64,000 nt of DNA from Deltaproteobacteria bacterium. GTDB lineage: Bacteria > Desulfobacterota > GWC2-55-46. The position numbers and the translations under genes were made by a program. The stretch lies in NCBI GenBank assembly GCA_016177845.1, contig JACOUO010000016.1:176928-240927 (forward strand), in the 5' to 3' direction. The notes beneath the pieces are model-generated. The model searched no databases. It worked only from the letters and a program-made list of their open reading frames with translations, and was not told where the DNA came from. Positions 8,164 to 17,491 of this stretch are shown here, piece after piece (position 1 is the first letter of the stretch; each line of letters opens with the position of its first letter).

Positions 8164-10422
8164 ATGGCGCCCAATGCCGGATTCTCAGAAGAAGCTCTCC
8201 GTAATTACGAGAAGATCATCTCCAATGCTTCTGACCATATCTCATTCATAGATAAGACCTACACCTACAGGCTTGTAAATCAGACATATCTTAAGGTCCA
8301 CGGAAAATCAAAAGAAGACATAATCGGGCATACCGTCAAGGAACTCCTCGGAGAGGAGATCTTTAACGGCTTTGTAAAGGATTATCTCGACAGATGCTTC
8401 GCGGGAGAGTCCATCAGCTATGAGCAATGGTTCAATTTTGCTGTCCCGGGCCGCAGGTTCATGAGCGTCAGCTATTATCCTTATTTTGGAGAGGATGAGT
8501 CGATTGATGGCGCGGTTGTCATTTCAAGGGACTTGACCGAGCTTAAGGTTGCTGAAGAGTTGGTCAAGGAGTCGGAGATAAAATACCGGCATCTGTTTGA
8601 GAACCTCAATGACGCGGCGCTTGTCGGGGATACGGAAACAGGCTTGATTGTCGAGGTCAACAGGCAGGCCGAGGCGCTCTTTGGCATGACAAGGCAGGAG
8701 CTGATAGGCATGCATCAGAGCAGGCTCCACCCTGCACCGGAAACTTATAAAGAGAAATTCAGGGACCATGTCGCCAGAGGCAGAGAGGCTGATTACGAAG
8801 GTGAGATAATAAGAAAAGACGGAACCATTGTGCCGGTGAATATAAGCGCCTCTGTCATTAAGCTCAGTGAAAAGAAGTTTATTTTAGGCATTTTCAGGGA
8901 TATTACCGAACGCAGGCGCGCAGAAGAAGAACTCCTTCAAAGCAAGGAATTCGCCGAGAGCCTTATCTATTCCATTAATGACGGCATAACTGTGCTTGGC
9001 AGGAACGGGAGCATGCATAGCTGCAACGATGCATTCTGTAAGATGATAGGGTATGGCAGGCAGGAAATACTTGGCTTGACGCCGCCATTCCCATGGTGGC
9101 CTGAAGAGGAGATGGATAGCATAAAGTCCGTATTTGAAAGAGCCTTAAGGGGTGAAGAGGCGGAATTCGAGCTTATATACAAAAAGAAGAACGGCGAGAG
9201 GTTCCCGATTATAATAAACCCTTCGCAGGTGAAGGACAGGAGTGGCAGAGTAATTAACTATGTTGCCACCTTCAAGGATATCACTGAACGAAAGAGAATG
9301 GAAAAAGAGCTTCTCAAGGCCCAGAAGCTTGAATCAATCGGAATACTTGCGGGTGGTATTGCCCATGACTTCAATAATCTCCTTACAGGCATTCTCAGCA
9401 ATATATCCCTTTCCATTTTCTACGGCGACCCTGAGAGCAGGGTTACAAAGAGGCTCAGGGAAGCTGAGAAGGCAGTGCTTCGTTCAAAGGACCTTGCTCA
9501 GCAGCTCCTTACCTTTTCAGAGGGCGGTTTGCCTGTAAAGAGCCTGATTCATATTGGAAAACTTGTGGCGGACTCGGCGTCTTTCGCCCTGCTTGGCTCA
9601 AATGTGAAATGCGAGATGTCAGTGCCCGAAGACCTATTTAAGGTCGAGGCGGACGAGGGGCAGCTCAGGCAGGTAATAAAGAATATGGTGATAAACGCCC
9701 AACAGTCAATGCCGGAAGGCGGCATAGTCGAGGTGAGCTTAAGTAATCTGGAGGCCGCAGAAAATATAGCGCTTAAAAAAGGCAAGTACGTAAAGATCGA
9801 AATACGGGACCATGGCGAAGGAATTCCCGATGAACACCTTCCGAAGATATTCGATCCTTACTTCACGACAAAAGAGAAGGGCATCGGCCTTGGGCTTGCT
9901 ACTGCTTATTCAATAATAAAAAATCATGGCGGGCACATAGAGGTGCATACATCAGTTGGCAATGGGACAGTTTTTAATATTTTTCTGGCTGCTCCTGAAC
10001 CGATGAAAACCTGTAAGGAGGGTTCGATTAAAATTATGAGCGGCGGAAAAGTCCTGATTATGGATGACGATGAGATAATAAAAGAGACCGCGGGAGAGAT
10101 ACTGAATTATCTCGGCTGCAAGGTCGGCTACGCAAATGACGGGGCTGAGGCAATTGAAGTATATAAGGCGGCACAGGCTGCCGGAGAGCCTTTCGGCCTT
10201 GTTATCATGGACCTTACCATACCCGGGGGCATGGGCGGCAAAGAGGCGATAAAACATCTCCGTTCATTTGACCCGGAGGTAAAGGCGGTAATATCGAGCG
10301 GCTACTCAAATGACCCTATAATTGCTGATTTCGGGGAGTACGGTTTCAGCGGCGTGATACTCAAGCCATACAGGGTTTCTGACTTGAGCGATATCGTGCA
10401 TAAGATGCTGAAAGGTCAATAG
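8164..10422 (+). CDS. Cytoplasmic hybrid histidine kinase: PAS x3, HisKA, HATPase, C-terminal receiver
   Basis: A 752-residue protein without membrane segments. Three PAS domains occupy roughly residues 8-130, 140-255 and 262-380. The dimerisation helix carries the phospho-acceptor His in [11 protein letters not shown]. The ATP-binding domain has [14 protein letters not shown] (N box), [18 protein letters not shown] and [11 protein letters not shown] receiver domain (about 630-750) ends the protein, with phospho-acceptor Asp in [13 protein letters not shown] and an acidic cluster MDDDE. The HDFNN box marks the NtrB-like/HPK4-type family. No dedicated DNA-binding partner is adjacent. The next gene is a close paralogue with the same order of domains but one fewer PAS, indicating tandem duplication. 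Confidence 0.92.
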   Translation: MAPNAGFSEEALRNYEKIISNASDHISFIDKTYTYRLVNQTYLKVHGKSKEDIIGHTVKELLGEEIFNGFVKDYLDRCFAGESISYEQWFNFAVPGRRFMSVSYYPYFGEDESIDGAVVISRDLTELKVAEELVKESEIKYRHLFENLNDAALVGDTETGLIVEVNRQAEALFGMTRQELIGMHQSRLHPAPETYKEKFRDHVARGREADYEGEIIRKDGTIVPVNISASVIKLSEKKFILGIFRDITERRRAEEELLQSKEFAESLIYSINDGITVLGRNGSMHSCNDAFCKMIGYGRQEILGLTPPFPWWPEEEMDSIKSVFERALRGEEAEFELIYKKKNGERFPIIINPSQVKDRSGRVINYVATFKDITERKRMEKELLKAQKLESIGILAGGIAHDFNNLLTGILSNISLSIFYGDPESRVTKRLREAEKAVLRSKDLAQQLLTFSEGGLPVKSLIHIGKLVADSASFALLGSNVKCEMSVPEDLFKVEADEGQLRQVIKNMVINAQQSMPEGGIVEVSLSNLEAAENIALKKGKYVKIEIRDHGEGIPDEHLPKIFDPYFTTKEKGIGLGLATAYSIIKNHGGHIEVHTSVGNGTVFNIFLAAPEPMKTCKEGSIKIMSGGKVLIMDDDEIIKETAGEILNYLGCKVGYANDGAEAIEVYKAAQAAGEPFGLVIMDLTIPGGMGGKEAIKHLRSFDPEVKAVISSGYSNDPIIADFGEYGFSGVILKPYRVSDLSDIVHKMLKGQ

Positions 10423-10473
10423 GCGTCCTTTTCCTGCATACCTTATAATTTTTTTTTATTCCGAGCTATTTTT

Positions 10474-10482
10474 TGGTATAAT
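10474..10482 (+). promoter_or_regulatory. Extended -10 promoter for the second hybrid kinase
   Basis: TGGTATAAT at 10474-10482, an extended -10 with perfect TATAAT, 27 bases before the ATG at 10509. No convincing -35 box is visible, as is usual for extended -10 promoters. Confidence 0.55.
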
Positions 10483-10508
10483 AAGACACAATAAGAAATC
10501 AGCTCGGT

Positions 10509-12515
10509 ATGGATAGCAAAGATTATTCAAAAGAAGAGCTCCTGCTTGAGAACGAGGAGCTTAGAATTAGGCTTTCTGAACTTGAAGCGTCGCAGGCTCA
10601 ATACAGAGTTGCAAAGGAATGCCTTGAACAATCCGAGCAGAAGTACCGCCATCTTTTTGAAGACCTCACAGAGGCCGCCTTTTTAGCTGACGCTGAAAGC
10701 GGCTCTATCATAGAGACCAACCGGCAAGCCGAAGTACTCCTTGGCAGGAAAAGAGAAGAAATCCTTAAAATGCGTTTGAGCGAATTGCATCGCGGGGAAA
10801 AGCTCGATGAGCATTGGCAGAGATTTTGCGCTATTCAAAAAGGCGAGCCTGTTGAATATGACTGCGAAGCAATCAAAAAAGACGGGCTCCGTATTCCTGT
10901 CCGCGTGAGCCTGGCAGCCGTTGATATCTCGGGCCGTAATCTAATTCTCGCTCTCTTCCATGACGCAACCGAACAAAAAAAGTACGAAGATGAAATAATG
11001 ACGAGCAAGGAATTTGCTGAGAGCCTCATCTCCTCGATGAAGGACGGCATTACCGTTTATGCCCCTTCAGGCAGGCTCATCAATGTCAATACGGCATTCT
11101 GTGAGATAACAGGGTTCAGCCGAGACGAGCTTATTGGCCTGATGCCGCCTTTCCCGTTCTGGCCTGAAGAGGAGATCGATAATCTCAGTGAATCGTTCCT
11201 TGGCATTCTCTCTGAGCATTTCGAGGAAGCGGAATTAGTATTCAAGAGAAAAAATGGCGAACGCTTTCCTGTACTGAGATTCCCTTCCTGCATAAGGGAC
11301 AGGAAAGGTACGGCCATAAACTTTTTGGCAACCGTGAAGGACATCAGCCATCGCCAGAAGATAGAGTGCGAGCTTTTGAAATCGCAGAAGCTTGAGTCTC
11401 TCGGGGTGCTGGCAGGCGGCATAGCCCACGATTTTAATAATCTCCTTACGGCAATACTCAGCAACATATCTCTTGCCAAGCAGACCTGTCTTTCTGAACT
11501 GCCTCACGGAGAAGGCTTGATAACAAGGCTCTTTGAGGCTGAAAAGGCGCTGCTGCGCGCCAAGGACCTTTCCAAGCAGCTCCTTACTTTTGCAAAGGGA
11601 GGCGCGCCCGTTAAAAAACCCCTTGCAATAGGAGACCTGTTAAGAGAGGCGTCAAGCTTTGCCATGCACGGCTCGAATGTAGCCGGCGAGTTCAATATCC
11701 CTCCTGACCTCTTTACCATTGAAGCTGACGAGGGCCAGATAACTCAAGTCATTCACAACATAATAATCAACGCGGAGCAATCAATGCCTGAAGGCGGCGT
11801 CATCAGCGTGAGCGCGGAAAATGTCGTATGCTCAGGGCCCACCATAAACCTTAAAAAATGCAGATATGTGAAGATATCCATTGCCGACCATGGCAGCGGC
11901 ATACCCAAGGAATACCAGAGTAAGATATTTGACCCGTATTTTACAACAAAGGAGAGGGGGAGCGGGCTTGGGCTTGCCACCGCTTATTCAATAGTCAAAA
12001 AGCACGGCGGCTACATAAGTTTTCATACCGGCGCGGGCAACGGCACGACCTTCTATATTTATCTCCCCGCATCGGGCAAAAGAATTGTTTCAAAGAAGGC
12101 TGAAGCTGATATTTCGTGCAAGGGTAGGGTGCTTGTCATGGATGACGATGAGCTTATCAGGAAAACAGCCGGCGAGATACTCACAAAGATAGGCTGCACT
12201 GTGGCGGACGCGGCTGACGGGGCAAAGGCAATAGAGCTGTACATGAAGGCCAAGGAGAATGGAGAGCCTTTTGACCTTGTGATAATGGACCTGACCATAC
12301 CCGGCGGGCTTGGCGGCAAAGAGACTATCCGCCGCCTGCTTGAACTTGACCCGATGGTAAAGGCAGTAGTGTCGAGCGGCTATTCCAATGACCCTGTGCT
12401 TTCGGATTACGGGCATTACGGCTTTAAGGGCGTGATTGTAAAGCCTTATGAGATATCGGAGCTGAGAAAGACCTTAAGCAGGCTCCTTCATAATGCCTCG
12501 GAACGGGCTGCCTGA
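10509..12515 (+). CDS. Cytoplasmic hybrid histidine kinase: PAS x2, HisKA, HATPase, C-terminal receiver
   Basis: A 668-residue paralogue of the preceding kinase. A short coiled coil (ELLLENEELRIRLSELEAS, residues 10-30) replaces its first PAS. Two PAS domains follow at about 45-165 and 170-290. The His box is [11 protein letters not shown], the N box IINAEQSMPEGG, and the G boxes DHGSGIP and [12 protein letters not shown]. The receiver has phospho-acceptor Asp in [13 protein letters not shown] and the same SSGYSNDP segment as its neighbour. The ATG at 10509 has only a weak ribosome site. Its stop lies 4 bases from the stop of the convergent next gene. Signal and output are unknown. Confidence 0.92.
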   Translation: MDSKDYSKEELLLENEELRIRLSELEASQAQYRVAKECLEQSEQKYRHLFEDLTEAAFLADAESGSIIETNRQAEVLLGRKREEILKMRLSELHRGEKLDEHWQRFCAIQKGEPVEYDCEAIKKDGLRIPVRVSLAAVDISGRNLILALFHDATEQKKYEDEIMTSKEFAESLISSMKDGITVYAPSGRLINVNTAFCEITGFSRDELIGLMPPFPFWPEEEIDNLSESFLGILSEHFEEAELVFKRKNGERFPVLRFPSCIRDRKGTAINFLATVKDISHRQKIECELLKSQKLESLGVLAGGIAHDFNNLLTAILSNISLAKQTCLSELPHGEGLITRLFEAEKALLRAKDLSKQLLTFAKGGAPVKKPLAIGDLLREASSFAMHGSNVAGEFNIPPDLFTIEADEGQITQVIHNIIINAEQSMPEGGVISVSAENVVCSGPTINLKKCRYVKISIADHGSGIPKEYQSKIFDPYFTTKERGSGLGLATAYSIVKKHGGYISFHTGAGNGTTFYIYLPASGKRIVSKKAEADISCKGRVLVMDDDELIRKTAGEILTKIGCTVADAADGAKAIELYMKAKENGEPFDLVIMDLTIPGGLGGKETIRRLLELDPMVKAVVSSGYSNDPVLSDYGHYGFKGVIVKPYEISELRKTLSRLLHNASERAA

Positions 12516-12519
12516 GCCC

Positions 12520-13197
12520 TTATTCTTCAGAACCTTCATCGCCTTGATTTGGTATAAGCCCTTTCATTCCCTTCATCATCTCCTGCATATTGAACCCGCC
12601 GCCCATCCCGCCAAAACCGAACTTGCTGTAATTTGAAGGCACCTCAAAGAGTGAAGCGTCTACTTTGCCTATCTTTATATTCTTAAGCTCGGTTTTGATG
12701 CGGTTCCTGGAGTTTTTATCCTTTGCTGTCGCATCCATCTTTACAGGTATTCCGTCCTTTGTCGTCCACATGAAGCCTTCGAAAACCACTCCATTTCTGG
12801 TCTTGGCAGTTATCCTGCTCTTTGTTGTATCCATCCCGTTTACCTTCTCAGGACCTATCACAGTGTACTCGTAATCGTATTCCATCGGGTCATGCTGTTT
12901 TTCCATGGCCTCTTTTATGGGCTGCTCCATGTAGGACTTCTGCTCAGGCATAAGTATCCAGACTACTTTTTTATCCATTCTGGTGATTATAATCTGCTTC
13001 ATCCCTGAGGCGTCCTGCTCCCTTCTCTCTTTTCCGGGGGCATGGAACACCTTGCCTTTCATTACGCCCTGCTCAAATTCCATGTAATTGTCGGCGGAAT
13101 ATTCTACCTTGGGCTCCTGCAGCTTCGCGGCATATGAGATGGATGATAGAAATATCAATACTAAAACAGATAGGACAATGTGTCTTAAGGCCCTCAT
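12520..13197 (-). CDS. Secreted DUF4412-like/LolA-fold candidate protein
   Basis: A 225-residue protein with a clean signal peptide (LSVLVLIFLSSISYAA, cleavage near residue 24). The mature part has alternating beta-strand character with ITRMDKKVVWILMPEQKSY and a Met/Gly-rich C-terminus (FGGMGGGFNMQEMMKGMKG). This pattern resembles DUF4412-type periplasmic proteins of a LolA/LolB-like beta-sheet fold. I assign the family only tentatively. The ATG at 13197 follows a GGAGCTG ribosome site. It is monocistronic and convergent with the kinase. Confidence 0.75.
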   Translation of the reverse strand: MRALRHIVLSVLVLIFLSSISYAAKLQEPKVEYSADNYMEFEQGVMKGKVFHAPGKERREQDASGMKQIIITRMDKKVVWILMPEQKSYMEQPIKEAMEKQHDPMEYDYEYTVIGPEKVNGMDTTKSRITAKTRNGVVFEGFMWTTKDGIPVKMDATAKDKNSRNRIKTELKNIKIGKVDASLFEVPSNYSKFGFGGMGGGFNMQEMMKGMKGLIPNQGDEGSEE

Positions 13198-13394
13198 GGA
13201 CAGCTCCTTTGGATAAGATGAAATGTTTTAAGAAGGGGGATATAAAAAGTTAACACGCATAAATGGTGATGTCAAGAGAGGGGCATTTCAGGTGCTATGC
13301 AGGATCGGGCTGTGCCCACCGGATATAATCTTTTAAAAGAGCGTTGTTGCTATTTCATGCTTCTTAAAATCATTTTTGATGCTAAAATGAAAAT

Positions 13395-14642
13395 ATGCAA
13401 ACAGCCATCGTCTTTACAATAATTTTTCTTCTGATACAAGCCTTCGGGTATTGGCTTGAGTTATTGAACATCAGCCACATGAGAAGGTTTTCAAACAAGG
13501 TGCCTTCGGAATTTGAGGGCAAGGTTGACATTGATTTTCTGACCAGGGCTCAAAGCTACACTATCGAGAACACAAAATTCGCCATAATTGCATCCATCTT
13601 TGAAAGCGTAATACTCCTCCTCTTTTTATTCGGGATTATGGAGGCATATAACGGCTGGATAGCTTCCCTTGGCCTGCCTTTCATTGCCTCAGGCCTTATA
13701 TTTTTCATCCTGCTTTCGTATGCGGATACAATCCTCGGCATTCCCTTGAGCCTTTATCATGCCTTTCGGATTGAGAAGAAGTACGGGTTCAACACCATGA
13801 CCCCAAGGCTTTGGGCAGCGGATTTCATGAAATCCATTTTAGTTTCGACTGTCCTATTTACGGTAATGGTATCGGCAGGGTTGTGGATAATACAGAAGAG
13901 CCCGGGCCTGTGGTGGCTGTGGATATGGTGCTTCTTTTTAGCTTTCAGTATTTTTATTATGTATCTCTCGCCTTATGTAATTGAGCCCCTGTTCAATAAA
14001 TTTGAGCCTGTTGAGGATGAGGCCTTAAAAGATGGAATTGGCAGGATAGCTGAAAAAGCAGGGATAAAGGTAAAGAAGATTTTAAAGATAGACGCGTCAA
14101 AGAGGACGCGCCACACCAACGCGTATTTTACGGGCATTGGCCATGTGAAGAGGATTGTGCTTTATGACACCCTCATGGAGCAGCTTGATAAAAATGAGAT
14201 AATCTCCGTACTGGCGCATGAGATAGGCCATTGGAAAAAGAAGCATATATTAAAATTCATTGCCGCAACGGAACTGATAGCATTGGCCGCTCTGTTTATT
14301 TCTCACAGGCTTCTTCAAGGCGAGCTATTGAATAATCTATTCGGGATTGATGGTGGGAGCTTTTTTACAAAGGCAGTTGTCCTTGGTTTTTTAGGTTCGA
14401 TAGTATCTTTTCCGATAGGCCCGATATTCATGTATTTTTCAAGAAGGCATGAGATAGAGGCTGACCGGTATTCAAAGGATTTGGCACAGGACCCGCAGGC
14501 AATGGTCAGTTCCCTTGTAAAGCTCTCCAAAGATAATCTCTCCAATCTGCACCCGCATCCGCTTTATGTGAAATTCCATTATTCGCATCCGCCTGTGATT
14601 GAGAGGATAAGGCGGATAAAGGGCGAAGGACACAGTACTTAA
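13395..14642 (+). CDS. M48 family metalloprotease, Ste24/CAAX-type, integral membrane
   Basis: A 415-residue membrane zinc protease. Several hydrophobic segments (about 5-25, 60-100, 150-200, 300-345) surround the zinc motif LAHEIGHWKKKH. The third ligand lies in RRHEIEADRYS. Length and topology match the Ste24 branch of M48 rather than the shorter HtpX. Ste24 homologues in bacteria act in membrane-protein quality control; prenylated CAAX substrates are not expected here, although an isoprenoid-synthase-like gene is encoded elsewhere in the window (33436-34467). The ATG at 13395 follows a TAAAAT-rich stretch. A strong bidirectional terminator follows. Confidence 0.9.
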   Translation: MQTAIVFTIIFLLIQAFGYWLELLNISHMRRFSNKVPSEFEGKVDIDFLTRAQSYTIENTKFAIIASIFESVILLLFLFGIMEAYNGWIASLGLPFIASGLIFFILLSYADTILGIPLSLYHAFRIEKKYGFNTMTPRLWAADFMKSILVSTVLFTVMVSAGLWIIQKSPGLWWLWIWCFFLAFSIFIMYLSPYVIEPLFNKFEPVEDEALKDGIGRIAEKAGIKVKKILKIDASKRTRHTNAYFTGIGHVKRIVLYDTLMEQLDKNEIISVLAHEIGHWKKKHILKFIAATELIALAALFISHRLLQGELLNNLFGIDGGSFFTKAVVLGFLGSIVSFPIGPIFMYFSRRHEIEADRYSKDLAQDPQAMVSSLVKLSKDNLSNLHPHPLYVKFHYSHPPVIERIRRIKGEGHST

Positions 14643-14671
14643 ATCCATACTTAAACAGGTTCATCGAAAAT

Positions 14672-14706
14672 AAGAAGCCCCGCTGGATTTTCCAGCGGGG
14701 CTTCTT
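14672..14706. terminator. Bidirectional intrinsic terminator
   Basis: A perfect 15-bp stem, AAGAAGCCCCGCTGG paired with CCAGCGGGGCTTCTT, with a short ATTTT loop. It lies between the convergent M48 gene and the 14718-15257 gene and can serve both. Confidence 0.85.
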
Positions 14707-14717
14707 AGCATTGGTAT

Positions 14718-15257
14718 TTATTTTGCTTCTGAATAGCCGTAAACAGTTTCAGGGGTGGCAAGCCCGATAAAATCCTTATACGAGTTCTCTGACTCGAAAT
14801 AAAAGACCCTGCCAGAGGCATCAGCGAAGATTACTGCGTCAGCCTTGTCAATCTTCTTATTGGTAAGGGGGTCTGCGGCAAAGCGAAGCGACTGGTTTTG
14901 CATCATTGTGGATGCGTAGTTCTCACCTGCAAAGTATGTCTTGCCGTTGAGGTTCACTGCTTTCTGAGCGGTTTTTTCCACTTTGTTCGTCACCATGTTT
15001 ACCCGGCTTGCGGCTACATTTGAAAGCCAGCCTGAAGCAGGCCCTGTTGATATCCTCTCAGGCACTGCGTTCTTTGTCTGAAGGGCTTCCTGACGGATGC
15101 TGGCAAGATAGCAGCTCTTTATGGACTCAAGTTTTGCTATGGCGCTTTTGTTTTCAGAGTTTGAAGCCGCGCTGGCAAGGCCGGGCGCCCCAAGTGAGCC
15201 TGCTGCGAAGATTGTCAATGCCGAAGCCAGGAATATCTTTCCGAATACTCTTTTCAT
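14718..15257 (-). CDS. Secreted protein of unknown function with a YHS/TRASH-like C-terminal segment
   Basis: A 179-residue exported protein with a signal peptide ending near ASAASN (about residue 32). The C-terminal third, DPLTNKKIDKADAVIFAD followed by RVFYFESENSYKDFI, has the order of a YHS or TRASH-like domain (DPxTxKxV, then YFxSExxxxxF) but lacks the metal-binding cysteines. A nearly Cys-less mature protein argues against metal binding. The ATG at 15257 has a GGAGG ribosome site. It stands alone between a terminator and the 15939 gene. Function unknown. Confidence 0.65.
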   Translation of the reverse strand: MKRVFGKIFLASALTIFAAGSLGAPGLASAASNSENKSAIAKLESIKSCYLASIRQEALQTKNAVPERISTGPASGWLSNVAASRVNMVTNKVEKTAQKAVNLNGKTYFAGENYASTMMQNQSLRFAADPLTNKKIDKADAVIFADASGRVFYFESENSYKDFIGLATPETVYGYSEAK

Positions 15258-15354
15258 TTTTACTTTTCCTCCGATAGTGAATTGTTAAAAAACATTTCAG
15301 CCTTTTAAAGGCCACTAAATAAGTATATTTATTTCTTGTGACTTCGCAAGTTCC

Positions 15355-15939
15355 CTACTCGTCTTTCAGATGCTTGTCAACATATTGCGCCAGTATCTCC
15401 TGCATCAGGGCAGGCGGCGGAGTTGCAAAATACGAGTTGATTACTGCGTGCGCAACCTCATGCGCGAAAATTCCGTCACTGAGTCTATCAGTAGACAAAT
15501 AGATTGTATGTGACTTTTGTGCGTAAAAAGCTATAGGGGCTTTTCCGATGATACCCATCTCGCTGTAAATGTCCTTCAGCTCTGCCTGTGTGGAATAAAT
15601 TTTTATGCTGAAATGAAGTTGGGGCGGGTACATGTCAAGCAGTGATTTTACCCTATAGACTATGCGGTCTACATTTTCCTTTGCCAGGAGAAGGGTTTTT
15701 TCACTGTCCCTTGTCAGGTAGGCCGCGCTTCCGCCGATCTTCCTGCCAAACTCGGCTAAATCTTCGTCAGTCGTGAAGTGAATGACAGAGTATCTGGTTT
15801 CAATTGTCCTTGTTTGCCTCTCCGCTGAAAAAGAGGGAGAGCAGAGGAAAAACAGGCTGAGAGCGCACAGAAAAAAAATAAAAAACCGTTCCCTGTGCGG
15901 CATGGCTTTGCGGGCATTATGGTTTGCGTACGAGTTCAA
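15355..15939 (-). CDS. Secreted zinc-peptidase-like protein (HEVAH, peptidase-MA-like)
   Basis: A 194-residue protein with a signal peptide (FFIFFLCALSLFFLCSPSFS) and the zinc motif IFAHEVAHAVI near residue 155. A downstream Glu in ALMQEILAQYVDKHL suits the third ligand of a gluzincin. It resembles peptidase-MA-like proteins. The TTG at 15939 starts 3 bases after the upstream HAMP gene's stop and is translationally coupled; the ATG at 15903, directly before the signal peptide, is an equally good alternative. It is the third gene of the parvulin-HAMP-peptidase operon, all of which act at the envelope. Confidence 0.75.
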   Translation of the reverse strand: MNSYANHNARKAMPHRERFFIFFLCALSLFFLCSPSFSAERQTRTIETRYSVIHFTTDEDLAEFGRKIGGSAAYLTRDSEKTLLLAKENVDRIVYRVKSLLDMYPPQLHFSIKIYSTQAELKDIYSEMGIIGKAPIAFYAQKSHTIYLSTDRLSDGIFAHEVAHAVINSYFATPPPALMQEILAQYVDKHLKDE

Positions 15940-15942
15940 ATT

Positions 15943-16545
15943 CTATCTTCTAAGGCTTTCAGTCGTTCTGAAATGCCCAGCGGCTTTCTCAAGTTCTTCA
16001 AGTTTTTTAAGGGACCGGTTGAGCAGCGCTTCGGCCTTTTCCCTTTCATGTGAAGATTTAAGTTCGGTCAAAAGTATTTTTAATTCTTCAATATCCCTCT
16101 GGATAGCGGCAATGGATGAGTCCATTTTGGAATTGAACTCATTCATCTTTTCAGCCAGAGTGTTCATCTGGTCCTTGTCCCTGAGCTTGAACCTGTGCGT
16201 GAGATCGCCTTTGCCTATCTCCTCAAGGCTCTTCTCGAACCGATAGAGCGGCCCCGCTATCTTATGCGAGGCATAGAGCATTACGATAAAGCCCGCTATT
16301 GCGGTAACGCCTATTACCGCAATGTTAATCTCGATGACGGTAGGCAGAAAATAATCCCTCGTGCTTTCAATTATAAGTTCCGAACCGGAAAATCCGGTAA
16401 TTATAGTGCCCCTTGAAAAATAGCTGAAAAGCGCTATCGCAAGCAGGGATTCAATTACTATCAGCACAAGGAACCTGATGGAAAAATCTGTCTGGAACCG
16501 TTTCTTTATAAATATATTCTTTCGTTTGAATTGCGGATTATTCAT
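15943..16545 (-). CDS. HAMP-domain inner-membrane protein
   Basis: A 200-residue protein with two transmembrane helices (about 22-44 and 70-92) flanking a very short periplasmic loop. A HAMP domain (SHKIAGPLYRFEKSLEEIG onwards, about 92-145) and a long coiled coil to the C-terminus follow. The P in AGPLYR is the usual HAMP proline. No kinase, cyclase or methyl-accepting output is present, so it may be a stand-alone relay or scaffold. It overlaps the parvulin gene by 8 bases and precedes the HEVAH protein. Confidence 0.82.
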   Translation of the reverse strand: MNNPQFKRKNIFIKKRFQTDFSIRFLVLIVIESLLAIALFSYFSRGTIITGFSGSELIIESTRDYFLPTVIEINIAVIGVTAIAGFIVMLYASHKIAGPLYRFEKSLEEIGKGDLTHRFKLRDKDQMNTLAEKMNEFNSKMDSSIAAIQRDIEELKILLTELKSSHEREKAEALLNRSLKKLEELEKAAGHFRTTESLRR

Positions 16546-17335
16546 GCTCGGCCTTCTTAAGCTTGTCTTTTTCGATTTTTATGCTTGAGCTTTTTTTCAT
16601 CTCATGCAGCCACTCATCAAGGGCCTTTTGTTTTTTCTGCTCAAGCAGGTTCTCTTTTATCTGGGTATAGACCTGCTCTATCGGGGGCGCGGGTGCGTCC
16701 TCTTTCCTGATTACCTGAATTACTATATAATCCTCGTCACCCTTAAAGACACGGGTCTCGCCCACTGATTGGTAGAATGCGTTGTAGAGAGGGTTCTGGA
16801 GCTGGATGTTTTCGATGAGGAGCGGGCCTGTTATCTTTTCTTCTTCCACATGCTCGCCCTTCGTGAATTTATCCTTTGCCTCTTGCGCTCGCTGCTCACT
16901 TTCAAACTCGGCGGTCTTTACCGTTATCTTCTGCGTCATGCGCTCATAATGCCTCTTTACTTCATCATCGGTCACAAAGAGCCTGTCAGACCATTCCTTG
17001 TTCTTGGTCTCTATAAGCTCGCGTATCAGGGTCTGCTCCCAGTAGGCCTTGAGCGAGTCAAGGAACTTCTCATCCTGTGAAAGGCCCCTTTTCACGGCCT
17101 CCTGCACCAGAAGCTTCCTTTCTATCATCCCGTCAAGAATGGTCTCAAGGGATTCATCGGTTATCTTTAGGTTCGGGTCGCGCCTTGAGGCCAGCGCCAC
17201 CTCTTTGCGGAAATCCTTAAGGTGTATGGGGGCATTATTCACAGCCGCTATCTGTTCCTGTTGGCCGGCCTTATTGCCGCACGCGCCAAGCGTAAAAAGC
17301 GCGGCAAGGGATACTGCAATTAATGTTATTTTCAT
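16538..17335 (-). CDS. Parvulin-type (SurA/PrsA-like) peptidyl-prolyl isomerase lipoprotein
   Basis: A 265-residue lipoprotein; signal peptide with lipobox LGAC (Cys about residue 19). It has the SurA_N-like helical chaperone region (AAVNNAPIHLKDFRKEV, MIERKLLVQEAVKRG) and a degenerate parvulin segment with VFKGDEDYIVIQVIRKEDA. The canonical parvulin core is short and poorly conserved, so chaperone rather than isomerase action is likely. It probably assists folding of outer-membrane or secreted proteins. First gene of the operon with the HAMP and HEVAH proteins. Confidence 0.82.
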   Translation of the reverse strand: MKITLIAVSLAALFTLGACGNKAGQQEQIAAVNNAPIHLKDFRKEVALASRRDPNLKITDESLETILDGMIERKLLVQEAVKRGLSQDEKFLDSLKAYWEQTLIRELIETKNKEWSDRLFVTDDEVKRHYERMTQKITVKTAEFESEQRAQEAKDKFTKGEHVEEEKITGPLLIENIQLQNPLYNAFYQSVGETRVFKGDEDYIVIQVIRKEDAPAPPIEQVYTQIKENLLEQKKQKALDEWLHEMKKSSSIKIEKDKLKKAEHE

Positions 17336-17435
17336 TCTTCACACACCATATAAATTAATGTCACAGTTAATTATATAGAATAGCCGACTGGAGGGCAAGG
17401 GTTCCCGGTGAAGATAAAACAGGTGTGAATTACGG

Positions 17436-17465
17436 TTGACAAAAAACATATCAGGGCAATATAAA
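17436..17465 (+). promoter_or_regulatory. Promoter-like sequence without an assigned gene, antisense to 17492-18874
   Basis: TTGACA at 17436-17441, an 18-base spacer and TATAAA at 17460-17465 on the plus strand. Genes on both sides lie on the minus strand, so any transcript would run antisense into the 3' end of the TPR membrane-protein gene. A CCCGC-CTATT-GCGGG hairpin follows at about 17487-17501. Confidence 0.35.
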
Positions 17466-17491
17466 ATTATCCCAATCGGGGCATGACCCGC

